Shown here: positions 56,420-64,000 of the stretch, piece by piece | Position numbering within the stretch: the first letter of the stretch is position 1 | Layout of the letters: each line of letters opens with the position of its first letter | Assembly (NCBI RefSeq): GCF_900100375.1 | Contig: NZ_FNEZ01000002.1 | Coordinates: 806,001 to 870,000 of the forward strand | Source: Flavobacterium noncentrifugens | Lineage (GTDB): Bacteria; Bacteroidota; Bacteroidia; Flavobacteriales; Flavobacteriaceae | DNA: 64,000 bases | Direction of reading: 5' to 3' | Made by a program: the position numbers and the translations under genes | The notes under the pieces: model-generated | Database searches by the model: none | Told to the model about the DNA's origin: nothing | What the model saw: the letters and a program-made list of their open reading frames with translations, nothing else

Positions 56420-57703
56420 ATGATAATAAACTTCCCACTTCCGCAGCCAATAGTAAATGGTCCGTTTCAAACTGGTATCACAGATCCACAATGGCCTGTT
56501 TCTCCGCCTGAAATTATTTTGGATGACGAAGCGGCAAAAGAACAGTATGCTTTCGAGCGGGCAGGCAGAATTGACCCGCAGAATTTTTTAACTGTCGTTA
56601 CAGCTAATGTAAATGTCGATACAAAGGAATCGCTTTGCAGCTTGTTTAAAAGCTTATCAAGTTTTGTCAAAGCACAAATAACCAGATTGCCAGATGATAA
56701 CCATATACCAGTATTAAAGGAAATACCAAAAACCTGGCGAGTTACTATAACTGTTGGTTTGGGTAGTTTACTTTTTATTACTGCTGATGGCGATGACAGA
56801 TTTGGCATCAGACATTTAAAACCAAGGTGGCTTCGAACCATGCCCAAAGTAACAGGCGATACATTTGATCCCAGTAAAACCGCGACTGACCTGATTTTTT
56901 TAATATCAAGCGACCACCCGTACGTGAATATCTCTATTGCGAGGGCTTTAAGTCAAGGAAATTGGGGGCAACAGGGAATTAAGGAAAAGCGTATAATTGT
57001 TAAAACGATTGATCAAGGATTTTCGAGACCTGACCGACGTGAATTTTTAAGGTTTGACGACGGGATAGACAATTTATCCAATAGCAAAGATGACGAATTG
57101 GATAAATTTGTATATGTAACACAAAGCGATGGAGAACCTGCCTGGGCAACGAATGGAGCATACCTTGCATGGCGTAAAATAAGAGAGAATTTGCCTTTTT
57201 GGGAAGCTTTCGCAAATCACGAACAGGAAAAAATGATTGGCAGGAAAAAGGATTCAGGCGTACCGCTTTCAAGAGAGGTATCAGGCCCCAGCGGAATGGC
57301 ACCCGTATATCCTAACCCAAAAGACAAAGCAGATGGCCCATTGACAGCACATATTAGGAAGGTGCAGCCAAGAAGGCCTGGTACAGATTTATTTGGTGTA
57401 GCAGATTTGGAACGCCGTTTTCTAAGGCGTGGCTATCCTTATTTTGATGGTCTGGAAACCGGTACTGATAAAATAGCGTGTGGCTTATTATTTCTTGCGT
57501 TTACGCGTAACCTCAGAAAACAATTTGAATGGCCGGTTGAAAGCTGGCAAACCAATCCTGATTTTCCTGAACCGGGAACTGGTATTGATATTATGTATGG
57601 TAGCGGCGTTTTATCAAATGTTTCCGGAGGATACTATTTCTGTCCGCCCTCATTCATGAATGATAAAGATGCGTTTCTTGGTATGGCCTTATTCAAACAT
57701 TAG
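56420..57703 (+). CDS. DyP-type heme peroxidase
   Basis: 427-residue dye-decolourising-type peroxidase, which uses heme and hydrogen peroxide to oxidise varied substrates. The proximal heme His is H311 in LTAHIRKVQPRRPG, the distal Arg is R337 in ERRFLRRGYPY, and the C-terminal GLLFLAFTRNLRKQFEWPVE and GGYYFCPPSF blocks are classic. The GxxDG motif is present as RFDDG (residues 211-215): Asp214 is kept, but the first Gly is Arg. No signal peptide or Tat motif, so it is cytoplasmic; no encapsulin gene is adjacent. It lies between the glycyl-radical homologue and the protease-PLD gene in one operon. Confidence 0.9.
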   Translation: MIINFPLPQPIVNGPFQTGITDPQWPVSPPEIILDDEAAKEQYAFERAGRIDPQNFLTVVTANVNVDTKESLCSLFKSLSSFVKAQITRLPDDNHIPVLKEIPKTWRVTITVGLGSLLFITADGDDRFGIRHLKPRWLRTMPKVTGDTFDPSKTATDLIFLISSDHPYVNISIARALSQGNWGQQGIKEKRIIVKTIDQGFSRPDRREFLRFDDGIDNLSNSKDDELDKFVYVTQSDGEPAWATNGAYLAWRKIRENLPFWEAFANHEQEKMIGRKKDSGVPLSREVSGPSGMAPVYPNPKDKADGPLTAHIRKVQPRRPGTDLFGVADLERRFLRRGYPYFDGLETGTDKIACGLLFLAFTRNLRKQFEWPVESWQTNPDFPEPGTGIDIMYGSGVLSNVSGGYYFCPPSFMNDKDAFLGMALFKH

Positions 57704-57734
57704 TTTAAAAATTCAACCTTAACACAATATAAAC

Positions 57735-60527
57735 ATGACTCAACCCCGAAACGGCAGCTTGTCAGCTTTGCTTGAGCATACAAAGCTCAATGATCCCGAA
57801 TTATACAATGAATATATTGCATCGCAGCGGACCGAAGAATCACCTACTTTAATTGAAAAAGCCTCAACCAAGATAATTTCTGAAAAAGTTCAGTTAAACA
57901 ATATCTCGCTACTCGCTGACAATAAAGTAGAAGAGGCGATTGCATTAGCTAGACTGAGACCCGTACTCGTAATCAGGGATAATAAAGTTGTGCCTGAATT
58001 CGAAGGGCCGGATGTCGAGGTTTGGAAAGCTCGTATCATGGATAAAGATGTGGTTCTAAATGGGGTAATTCCTTCTATTGGCAGAGTTGAGGTAAAGAAT
58101 AACATCCTATATAACTGGGTGGGTACAGGCTGGTTAATTGATACAAATATCATTGTAACAAATCGTCACGTCGCAAGTCTTTTCAGTCAAAATAATGAAG
58201 GATTTGCTTTTAAAATGGGTTATCCAAGCGGCTATCAATCAGCACAAATGGATTTTCTTGAAGAAGACCAACGTACAAATACGCTCGAATTTGCAATAGA
58301 TCGTGTTTTATGGATGGCTGAGAATGATAATAGCCAGCCAGATGTTGCTTTTTTAAAGGTTAAAAGTATGTTAAACGGACCAGTGTTGCCTAAACCAATT
58401 CCATTGGCAGATACTGTTGGGGAAGGTGAAGTAGTAGTAACCATCGGCTATCCGGCACGTGATCCTGATGTGCCAGATCAGGAACTCGTTTTAAGCGTAT
58501 TTAAAAATATTTATGATAAAAAAAGACTTGCACCGGGTATTATTCTAAAAGTTAAGGAACATGAATTGCAACACGACTGTTCTACGTTAGGTGGAAACTC
58601 TGGCTCAGCAGTAATTAGCTTGGCAACGGGAAAAGCTGTAGGCTTACATTTTGCCGGATTATATTTGCAAGCTAATTTTGCTGTGCCGGCTGCCATAATT
58701 AAAGGCCTTTTAAGTAAATTAAAATCGGGGACATTAACTAGGCTGGCCACCGCCGAATCGTTAGCTAACAACGACGAAGTGAACAAACCTGTAAATATGC
58801 TGCCAGTATCTAATAACACCTTTACTTTCGAGGCAACGATTCCAATAAAAATCACTGTTGATATAGGAGGTATTAGCATTAATTCGAATCCGACAGGCGT
58901 ATCGCCTCTTGCTATTAGTCAATCGGTTAGTAGAAATAATTCCGATAGCGCACTCGATGCAGCGCGGGAAGCATTAATTGGCAAACCAGAGGTATTAAAT
59001 GTCAGAAAAGGGTATCGTTTCAAAAATGGCTGGATCACCAACGAGCGGGTTATAGTAGTAGAGTTAACAGAAAAGAAAGGAATTGAGGATGTGCTTAAGT
59101 CCGGCCAAGCGCCCATTCCGGCACAATTTTATGGCGTTGGTGTAGATGTGCGCACTGCTCCCTTAATAGATCAATTACAAAATCTCGGAATCCAGATTGA
59201 GGCGCCACGAGTTGCTTCAGGAGCCGGAGTATATAGAGAACCACCATTTTTAAAGTTGAATCCGGTAAAAGAAGTGATGAGTGCTATTTTCCATGTTAGC
59301 CCAGATTCTGGCTTCCCTAATTTAAAGGCATTCCTAGAACGAGTGGAGCAAAAACTTACTGCGACTATGTACGAGTGGGAGGTAAACCATATCAGCAATG
59401 CCATTTTTAAAGCAATTAATGTTAATGGTCGGACGCTTACTATGGTAACTCAGAAAAAGGGAACCAAGGCGGCGGTAGCGGACATGCAATTAAGACTTGG
59501 AAATAAATTTAAACATGTTTGGGCATCTGTTGGTGCAGGTAAGATTGTACCCAGCGCTTATCATATAAAAGTAGCAACGCGAGATAGAAAAGAGTTTTGG
59601 CTTAGTAGCGGTAATTGGAAAGATTCTAATCAGGCCGATATAAATCCGGCTGTCGAACATTCAACATTAATGACACCTTTGCGTGAGCATAATAGAGAAT
59701 GGCATGCGATTATTAAAAATGAAAAGCTTGCTGGCTTATTTGAGGATTTCATAAATTGGGATTTTCAAGAGGCACAGCGGGTACCCGCTGATGAAGCGCC
59801 AGAAATGGCTGATGTTGAAATATTTATACCAGATGAAGACTTTTTACCGGGAATTGAAAGCCCTGCTGTAGCTAAATACTTTTCGCCGCTAGTAATTATA
59901 AACCGGGAGTTAGAAATTCAACCATTTCTTACTCCTGATTGGGATGACCGAGGTACGAGGATTTTTATGGATTTCGTCACTAAAATGATAGATAATGCAA
60001 AAGCTGTAATTTATGTTGAAAATCAATCGTTTAATTTATTAGATAGCAATAATGAAGCTTTTGAGCGTTTTTTTGCCGTACTAAAGAAGAAACAAGATCA
60101 GGGGGTTGAAGTAAAAATTATTTTTCGCGATGGACGGGAATTTGGTAGCGCAAATGCTATTTCGTTAGAACGCCTTTTAGAGCGAATTAAAGATTTTGGT
60201 ATCAACACAGATAATATTAAAGTTCAAACGGGTTGTCATACGAAAGCGATTATAGTTGATCCGGAAAATCCCGACAATTGCGCGGTAATGTTTGGCAGTC
60301 ATAATCTTACAAATGCGGGCGCATTGTTTAATCGCGATGCAAGTCTATTATTAAAGGATAAGGAGGTAGTAGCCTATTACACCCAAATTTTTAAATTTGA
60401 TTGGGAAGTGCTAAGTAAGCAATTTGTACGAGCTGAAGCCGCCGGTGTCATAGTTGCTGTGCCTGGAGAACCAGCGCCACTGGGATTTAAAAAAGTAAAA
60501 ATGAGTGATCTGTTAGACCCTTCTTAA
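57735..60527 (+). CDS. Trypsin-like serine protease fused to two-HKD phospholipase D/nuclease
   Basis: 930 residues. An N-terminal helical stretch (about 1-105) precedes a chymotrypsin-fold protease (about 110-335): GTGWLIDTNIIVTNRHVA with His145, QPDVAFLKV with Asp203 and STLGGNSGSAVIS with Ser289, so the triad looks complete. Residues 350-500 form an unrecognised linker. The C-terminal half is a PLD module with both HKD motifs: HIKVATRD (His610, Lys612, Asp617) and HTKAIIVD (His835, Lys837, Asp842), the latter followed by GSHNLTNAG. No signal peptide. Such a module can cut phosphodiesters in lipids or nucleic acid. A protease joined to an effector suggests self-activated release (inference). 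Confidence 0.88.
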   Translation: MTQPRNGSLSALLEHTKLNDPELYNEYIASQRTEESPTLIEKASTKIISEKVQLNNISLLADNKVEEAIALARLRPVLVIRDNKVVPEFEGPDVEVWKARIMDKDVVLNGVIPSIGRVEVKNNILYNWVGTGWLIDTNIIVTNRHVASLFSQNNEGFAFKMGYPSGYQSAQMDFLEEDQRTNTLEFAIDRVLWMAENDNSQPDVAFLKVKSMLNGPVLPKPIPLADTVGEGEVVVTIGYPARDPDVPDQELVLSVFKNIYDKKRLAPGIILKVKEHELQHDCSTLGGNSGSAVISLATGKAVGLHFAGLYLQANFAVPAAIIKGLLSKLKSGTLTRLATAESLANNDEVNKPVNMLPVSNNTFTFEATIPIKITVDIGGISINSNPTGVSPLAISQSVSRNNSDSALDAAREALIGKPEVLNVRKGYRFKNGWITNERVIVVELTEKKGIEDVLKSGQAPIPAQFYGVGVDVRTAPLIDQLQNLGIQIEAPRVASGAGVYREPPFLKLNPVKEVMSAIFHVSPDSGFPNLKAFLERVEQKLTATMYEWEVNHISNAIFKAINVNGRTLTMVTQKKGTKAAVADMQLRLGNKFKHVWASVGAGKIVPSAYHIKVATRDRKEFWLSSGNWKDSNQADINPAVEHSTLMTPLREHNREWHAIIKNEKLAGLFEDFINWDFQEAQRVPADEAPEMADVEIFIPDEDFLPGIESPAVAKYFSPLVIINRELEIQPFLTPDWDDRGTRIFMDFVTKMIDNAKAVIYVENQSFNLLDSNNEAFERFFAVLKKKQDQGVEVKIIFRDGREFGSANAISLERLLERIKDFGINTDNIKVQTGCHTKAIIVDPENPDNCAVMFGSHNLTNAGALFNRDASLLLKDKEVVAYYTQIFKFDWEVLSKQFVRAEAAGVIVAVPGEPAPLGFKKVKMSDLLDPS

Positions 60528-60537
60528 ATGCAAATAA

Positions 60538-61443
60538 ATGAACACCAATTTAACAAAAATTAGCGATGTTGTGCTTGATTTTGACGGAACCTGCACCCAA
60601 ATACAGGTTATTTATCAGGCCTACCTGAATGATTATTTTCAAAACCTAATAGATTTTCTTCAAGTTAATTACGCTGATGTCTCGATAACTAGCGATGAAT
60701 GGCAGGCGGCGCAACAACAGATACGCGAACATTCGCCATCAGCAGGCTGGATGCTGGCAGGTTGTCCATCCGCTCCGGCTGCAGCCGATCCTTATATACT
60801 TGCGGATGAATCCGCGAAATTTCTACTCCGAAAAAAGGAAATTTACGTTAGCATACCTGCTGATATTAATGCCAGGGCTTATGCTGCCAATCCTGCACCT
60901 TGGCGAGATGATGTTTACGAGACCATCAATAGGTTAATTGAAAATGGTATAGATATTCATTTTGTTTCGAATTCGGGCACTAAAATGATAAATGGCCGTT
61001 TACAGGAATTGTTCGAAGGCGTAGCAGGGGTTCCAAAAAAAATAAATGTGCAAAGTGATGCTGCGAAGTTTAAAATTTGTGAGTTAGCATGGGATAACGA
61101 AACGGTAGCAAAAGATAATCGAATTTTATTTAATTGTTTGGCACCGGTTGCTTGGGGCAATCACGAAAGCGTAACTAGGCCTATATATATAAGACGGGGC
61201 GCCTATTTTGAAGCGATATGTAAAGTTTTTAATAACAATCTTCAAAAATTAAAAAGCACCGTATTTTGCGGTGATATCTGGGAGATGGATCTTGCAATGC
61301 CACACGCGTTGGGTGCGAACGTACATCTTCTCGATCGGGCTCATCCGTTTGAAACATATAATTTCGAGCTAAAAGCAGTCAGTAACTATGGGAATTTTGG
61401 AAAATCCGGAAAAAATTTTTCGTCTTTATTAGAATGGCTTTGA
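60538..61443 (+). CDS. HAD-superfamily phosphatase-like protein
   Basis: 301-residue protein of the haloacid dehalogenase superfamily. Motif I is VVLDFDGTCT (nucleophile Asp14, acid/base Asp16), motif II is HFVSNSGT, motif IV is FCGDIWEMDLA (Asp246, Asp251), and Lys in YFEAICKVF could serve motif III. A long insertion between motif I and II (about 120 residues) is the cap. It probably dephosphorylates a small molecule. It starts 10 bases after the protease-PLD gene and ends the four-gene operon. Confidence 0.82.
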   Translation: MNTNLTKISDVVLDFDGTCTQIQVIYQAYLNDYFQNLIDFLQVNYADVSITSDEWQAAQQQIREHSPSAGWMLAGCPSAPAAADPYILADESAKFLLRKKEIYVSIPADINARAYAANPAPWRDDVYETINRLIENGIDIHFVSNSGTKMINGRLQELFEGVAGVPKKINVQSDAAKFKICELAWDNETVAKDNRILFNCLAPVAWGNHESVTRPIYIRRGAYFEAICKVFNNNLQKLKSTVFCGDIWEMDLAMPHALGANVHLLDRAHPFETYNFELKAVSNYGNFGKSGKNFSSLLEWL

Positions 61444-61446
61444 TGC

Positions 61447-61824
61447 CTAAATGTTTTGGCCAATTATTATTACATTTTTATCGTAATCATATAAGGAAAC
61501 GAGCCTTACGTGTTCGTAATTCTGAATTTCATCTTTAAACAATACACCTTTATTTTTAAGATTTGCCACTACATCATCAAGTGACAAATCTTTATTAATT
61601 TGAAGCTCAATATTTATTGAACCCGTCATACCGGGAGCAGTGTTTGTTACAGGGTTCGCTGGATGCAATCCAATAATAAACCCATTACCAACATCAATTT
61701 CCGCCCATTCATTATCGATCCGGTTAATTAGTTTCAGTTGGAGTGTGTTTACATAAAATCCGATCGCATCATCCATAGATGATACATAAATTGAAGCAAT
61801 GGCGCCGGAAAATAACTTACTCAT
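61447..61824 (-). CDS. VOC-family (glyoxalase/bleomycin-resistance-like) protein
   Basis: 125-residue protein with the vicinal-oxygen-chelate fold: ASIYVSSMDDAIGFYVNTL, GFIIGLHPANP, NIELQINKDLSLDDVVANL and a final YDYDKNVIIIGQN. It could bind or modify a small molecule; metal ligands are not obvious. It converges on the HAD gene with only 3 bases between stops and is outside the operon. It looks intact, unlike its right-hand neighbours. Confidence 0.82.
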   Translation of the reverse strand: MSKLFSGAIASIYVSSMDDAIGFYVNTLQLKLINRIDNEWAEIDVGNGFIIGLHPANPVTNTAPGMTGSINIELQINKDLSLDDVVANLKNKGVLFKDEIQNYEHVRLVSLYDYDKNVIIIGQNI

Positions 61825-62135
61825 TTAATTGATTTTAAGTCTTAAATTTAATGAATTTTCTTAAGAGAAATCCATATCAAATAAATATTATTTTAAGACA
61901 ATAATAATTGTTTGAATCTAACAAACAGAGTTGAGACAGCTTGTCAACGGTGTTATGCTAATTTATTTGAAGTTATTCACACACATCACAGTTCAACCGG
62001 CTGAATTCTTTAGAAGGATGCAACTATTTGATAAATACTTTTAATAAAGCAATCTTACGTGTTATGCTTAAAATAAATGTAAGAAAGGTAAGAAAATTTA
62101 TTTTCAATATGTTTTAAGGTCGCTAGCTTGGGCTA
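61825..62135. other. AT-rich intergenic region in island
   Basis: About 310 AT-rich bases between the VOC gene start and the decayed response-regulator gene. I see no gene, RNA or clear hairpin; it holds the upstream region of the VOC gene. Confidence 0.5.
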
Positions 62136-62733
62136 TTATTTAATTACACCGAGGTAAACAGCCTTATAAATTAACCCAGCAATGTTTTTAACTTGAAGTT
62201 TTAAAAAAATATTTTTCCGGTGTGTTTCAATGGTGTTTTTGCTGATATTTAATTTTATGGCAATCTCATCAGTTGTAGATTCCTTTGCAACAAGCCCGAT
62301 GATTTCTTTTTCCCTTTACTCAAAATCGATTTACTGAACTCAAGTAAACTGCGGTCTGTGGAAATGCCATTAAAATGTTTTTCGTTCCTCAACACAATTC
62401 CTATAATCGCATAAATCAGATGCTGTTTGTCTGTTTCTTTCAACAGGAAACCATCGATGTCCTTTATCGATTGCATGTTGTTGAACATGCTTACAACCAG
62501 AATTTTGACCTCTGGAAAATCTTTATTAAGAATTTTTATAAGTTCGAGACCGTTCATTTGAGGCATCGAAATGTCGGTAATAATAATGTCGGGTTAATTT
62601 ACCTTTAATTTTAAAATTGCGTCTTTTGCTGTGTTTTTCGCGAAGGCTATTTCAAAGCCGGGCTCGTTTGACAGCACGGAGATTAACCCGTCTAAAAACA
62701 TTTATGATCATCGACTATTCCGATTGTTATCAT
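62136..62733 (-). pseudogene. Decayed NarL/FixJ-type response regulator
   Basis: Reading the minus strand through frameshifts gives a recognisable receiver plus LuxR-type HTH protein: start MITIGIVDDHK, then IIITDISMPQMNGLELI (phospho-acceptor region), VKILVVSMFNNMQSI, a short deletion, FLLKETDKQHLIYAI, and a C-terminal HTH with STTDEIAIKLNISKNTIETH and the end VKNIAGLIYKAVYLG. At least two frame changes and an internal stop make it non-functional. A partner kinase remnant lies just upstream. Confidence 0.8.
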
Positions 62734-62740
62734 TGCTTAT

Positions 62741-62965
62741 GTGGGGATATCGACTATAATAAAACTTCCGTTACCAATAATTGATTCAATATTTAAAGTG
62801 CCATTCAATGACTTTAAACGGTCAGCAATATTCTTTAGACCAATTCCGGTAACATCATCAGATTTGAATCCAATACATCATCTTCCACGATTATATTTAG
62901 GAAATTAGCGTGGCGTGTTATCGTCAAACTGACTTAGCTATTTCTAAAATCCGACGGATATTTAC
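62741..62965 (-). pseudogene. Remnant of a histidine kinase C-terminus
   Basis: Minus-strand frames give LTITRHANFLNIIVEDD, a frame change, then TGIGLKNIADRLKSLNGTLN and IIGNGSFIIVDIPT-stop. This is the HATPase end of a NarX/DesK-type kinase. The rest of the gene is gone. It pairs with the decayed response regulator downstream. Confidence 0.7.
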
Positions 62966-63051
62966 GCAGGATAAGGTTTTGGTTTAACACGTATTTTGGG
63001 AATTTGGCTAATTCACCTTCGTTTGAACTTTTATGATTCAATTCGTTATAA

Positions 63052-63480
63052 TCAGGGAACGATAAAATCGTTTACCCCGCCGAATTTAAAGTTGGTTTCT
63101 GAATAAAGTTTTGAATTTTTAAAGCATTCAAGCGTAAGCGCCAAATCTTCAAAATGTTCTTTAAATTTTGCCTTTGGATTTTTCGTATACTCATCTCCGG
63201 TATACTTAGAAGATATAATAATAACATCGAGTAGTTGATGTTCGAGCCGACTTTTGATACTAATCAATGCGCGTCGATCCCATGCGTCGTTTTATTTCCC
63301 TTAGCACCTTTTGATTTGTGTTTTACTCCTTTTATACACGATATTGTTTCATTTGATATTGCCGAGTTATATCAGAGTAGATCTTTGAAGAAAAAATCGA
63401 CTACTTTTTCGCCTTTTTCTCCAACAGTTTTTGACAATTCTCCCCATACGTCTTCATTTTATTGGATGGCTAATATATAA
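63052..63480 (-). pseudogene. Decayed gene, possibly nuclease-like
   Basis: The minus strand can be read, through stops and frame changes, as WGELSKTVGEKGEKVVDFFF, CIKGVKHKSKGAKGNKTTHG, then GIDALISIKSRLEHQLLDVI and IISSKYTGDEYTKNPKAKF, ending in FGGVNDFIVP. The last 71 codons are open (63052-63267). A GID followed by strand-loop-SSK layout faintly recalls PD-(D/E)xK nucleases, but the second acidic residue is not evident. I report it as a broken gene of unknown family. Confidence 0.45.
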
Positions 63481-63675
63481 AGAATAGTTCGTGTGTATTC
63501 GACGAAATGCGTGTTTAAAAAGAAAGTTATTAACCAAATTAACAAATATTGAGAATCTGTACATCTTTTTAACAAATCAAACTCTTTTTTTCATGTTGGA
63601 ATTTGTCTAAACTGCTTTGTCAAAATGCATCGAATTGAACAGTTATTTGTAATTGAAATCTTTTCAAATTAAAAG
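63481..63675. other. Non-coding right end of island
   Basis: Very AT-rich stretch between the decayed gene and the right arm-type repeat. No gene or recognisable structure seen. Confidence 0.5.
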
Positions 63676-63695
63676 GGGGTAAGTATAAGGGTAAC
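63676..63695. repeat. Right arm-type direct repeat of island
   Basis: GGGGTAAGTATAAGGGTAAC, matching 53198-53217 at 18 of 20 positions with the same 12-base unit spacing, 102 bases inside the right att copy. Confidence 0.8.
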
Positions 63696-63733
63696 AAAAA
63701 AGATATCAGAAGCTATTTTTTGATACTTTATAA

Positions 63734-63761
63734 AAACAAAAAACCCCAGAAAGACTGGGGT
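63734..63761 (-). terminator. Terminator downstream of tRNA-Arg
   Basis: On the minus strand AACCCCAG-tcttt-CTGGGGTT is followed by TTTTTGTTTTT, 38 bases after the tRNA 3' end. It belongs to the island side of the junction, so the element appears to restore termination for the tRNA. Confidence 0.85.
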
Positions 63762-63797
63762 TGTAGTATCAAAGAAAGTCATGTGCTTTCATTAGTT

Positions 63798-63814
63798 GTG
63801 ACCTCGACTGGATT
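63798..63814. repeat. attR: 17-bp repeat within tRNA-Arg 3' end
   Basis: GTGACCTCGACTGGATT, identical to 53123-53139; it covers the T-arm 3' side and acceptor end of the tRNA. Confidence 0.88.
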
Positions 63815-63872
63815 CAAACCAGTAACCTCTTGAGCCGTAATCAAGTGCGCTATTCAGTTGCGCCACGAGGCC
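63799..63872 (-). tRNA. tRNA-Arg (anticodon ACG)
   Basis: On the minus strand: acceptor stem GGCCTCG/CGAGGTC (one G-U pair), D-arm GCGC..GCGC, anticodon stem CTTGA/TCAAG with loop TTACGGC giving anticodon ACG (genomic 63836-63838), and T-stem ACTGG/CCAGT with loop TTTGAAT. The discriminator is A and CCA is not encoded. Its 3' end is the integration site of the island. Confidence 0.95.
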
Positions 63873-64000
63873 TAATGCGGGTGCAAATATAAGTATAAAT
63901 GTGAAATTTGCAAATTCAAAATGAAATAAAAATGTAAAAAAATACAATCAAAAACCTATTCTTCTAAAGCCCTTGAGGTTACATAATATTTCCAGCCAAT

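Larger units (their letters stand above)
53123..63814. mobile_element. 10.7-kb genomic island integrated at tRNA-Arg(ACG)
   Basis: The element is bounded by 17-bp direct repeats formed by the 3' end of tRNA-Arg; the intact tRNA is at the right end. A near-identical 20-bp repeat lies inside each end (arm-type sites). Contents: a basic hypothetical protein, a four-gene operon (glycyl-radical-like enzyme, DyP peroxidase, trypsin-PLD fusion, HAD phosphatase), a VOC protein and several decayed genes. No intact integrase is visible, so it is either decayed or mobilised in trans (inference). Confidence 0.82.

Noticed and set aside
63235..63480. 81-codon plus-strand frame near the island end
   Set aside because: Protein-like segments are found on the opposite strand, read through frameshifts, so this frame is a shadow of a decayed gene.

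Overview
The window looks like a chromosomal segment from a member of the Flavobacteriaceae, probably Flavobacterium or a close relative (inference). The signs are low-to-moderate GC with very little Shine-Dalgarno sequence before genes, promoters of the Bacteroidota type (TTTG ... TAnnTTTG), SusC/SusD pairs, a type IX secretion (T9SS) C-terminal sorting domain, a PID-CTERM-like small protein and a YtxJ-type bacilliredoxin.

Region 1 (1-29.7 kb) is mostly housekeeping and regulation: an acetyltransferase, an alpha/beta hydrolase lipoprotein, an aldose-1-epimerase relative, an M1 peptidase, ClpB, YtxJ, a cytoplasmic histidine kinase with seven near-identical 21-residue coiled-coil repeats, fumarylacetoacetase, GlyA, a BlaI/BlaR1-like pair followed by a TonB-dependent receptor, MiaE, an AraC regulator with a response regulator and a CHASE3/PAS-type histidine kinase, a pentapeptide-repeat protein, an MFS exporter, and a 1127-residue T9SS-secreted protein followed by a 70-residue PID-CTERM-like protein.

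Region 2 (about 30-53 kb) is a large beta-mannan (galacto/glucomannan) utilization locus. Secreted or surface enzymes (two GH26, GH5_7-like, a second GH5, GH27 alpha-galactosidase, GH3) and two esterases (CE2-like and SASA-type) would strip acetyl and galactosyl groups and cut the backbone. SusC/SusD/SusE-like proteins would bind and import oligosaccharides, and an SSS symporter would take up small sugars. A mannobiose/cellobiose 2-epimerase and a GH130 phosphorylase would convert mannobiose to mannose-1-phosphate and glucose. An AraC regulator sits in the middle, next to the SusCD operon.

Region 3 (53.1-63.8 kb) is a genomic island at the 3' end of tRNA-Arg(ACG). A 17-bp copy of the tRNA end (53123-53139) matches the end of the intact tRNA (63798-63814). 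A 20-bp repeat lies just inside both ends, and a further degenerate att copy lies to the left (53010-53026). The island carries a compact same-strand operon: a glycyl-radical-enzyme homologue, a DyP-type heme peroxidase, a trypsin-like protease fused to a two-HKD phospholipase-D/nuclease module, and a HAD-like phosphatase. A VOC protein and decayed genes follow (a NarL-type response regulator, its histidine kinase, and a possible nuclease). I see no integrase and no radical-SAM activase. This four-gene cassette is the strongest candidate for an undescribed system; its function is unknown.
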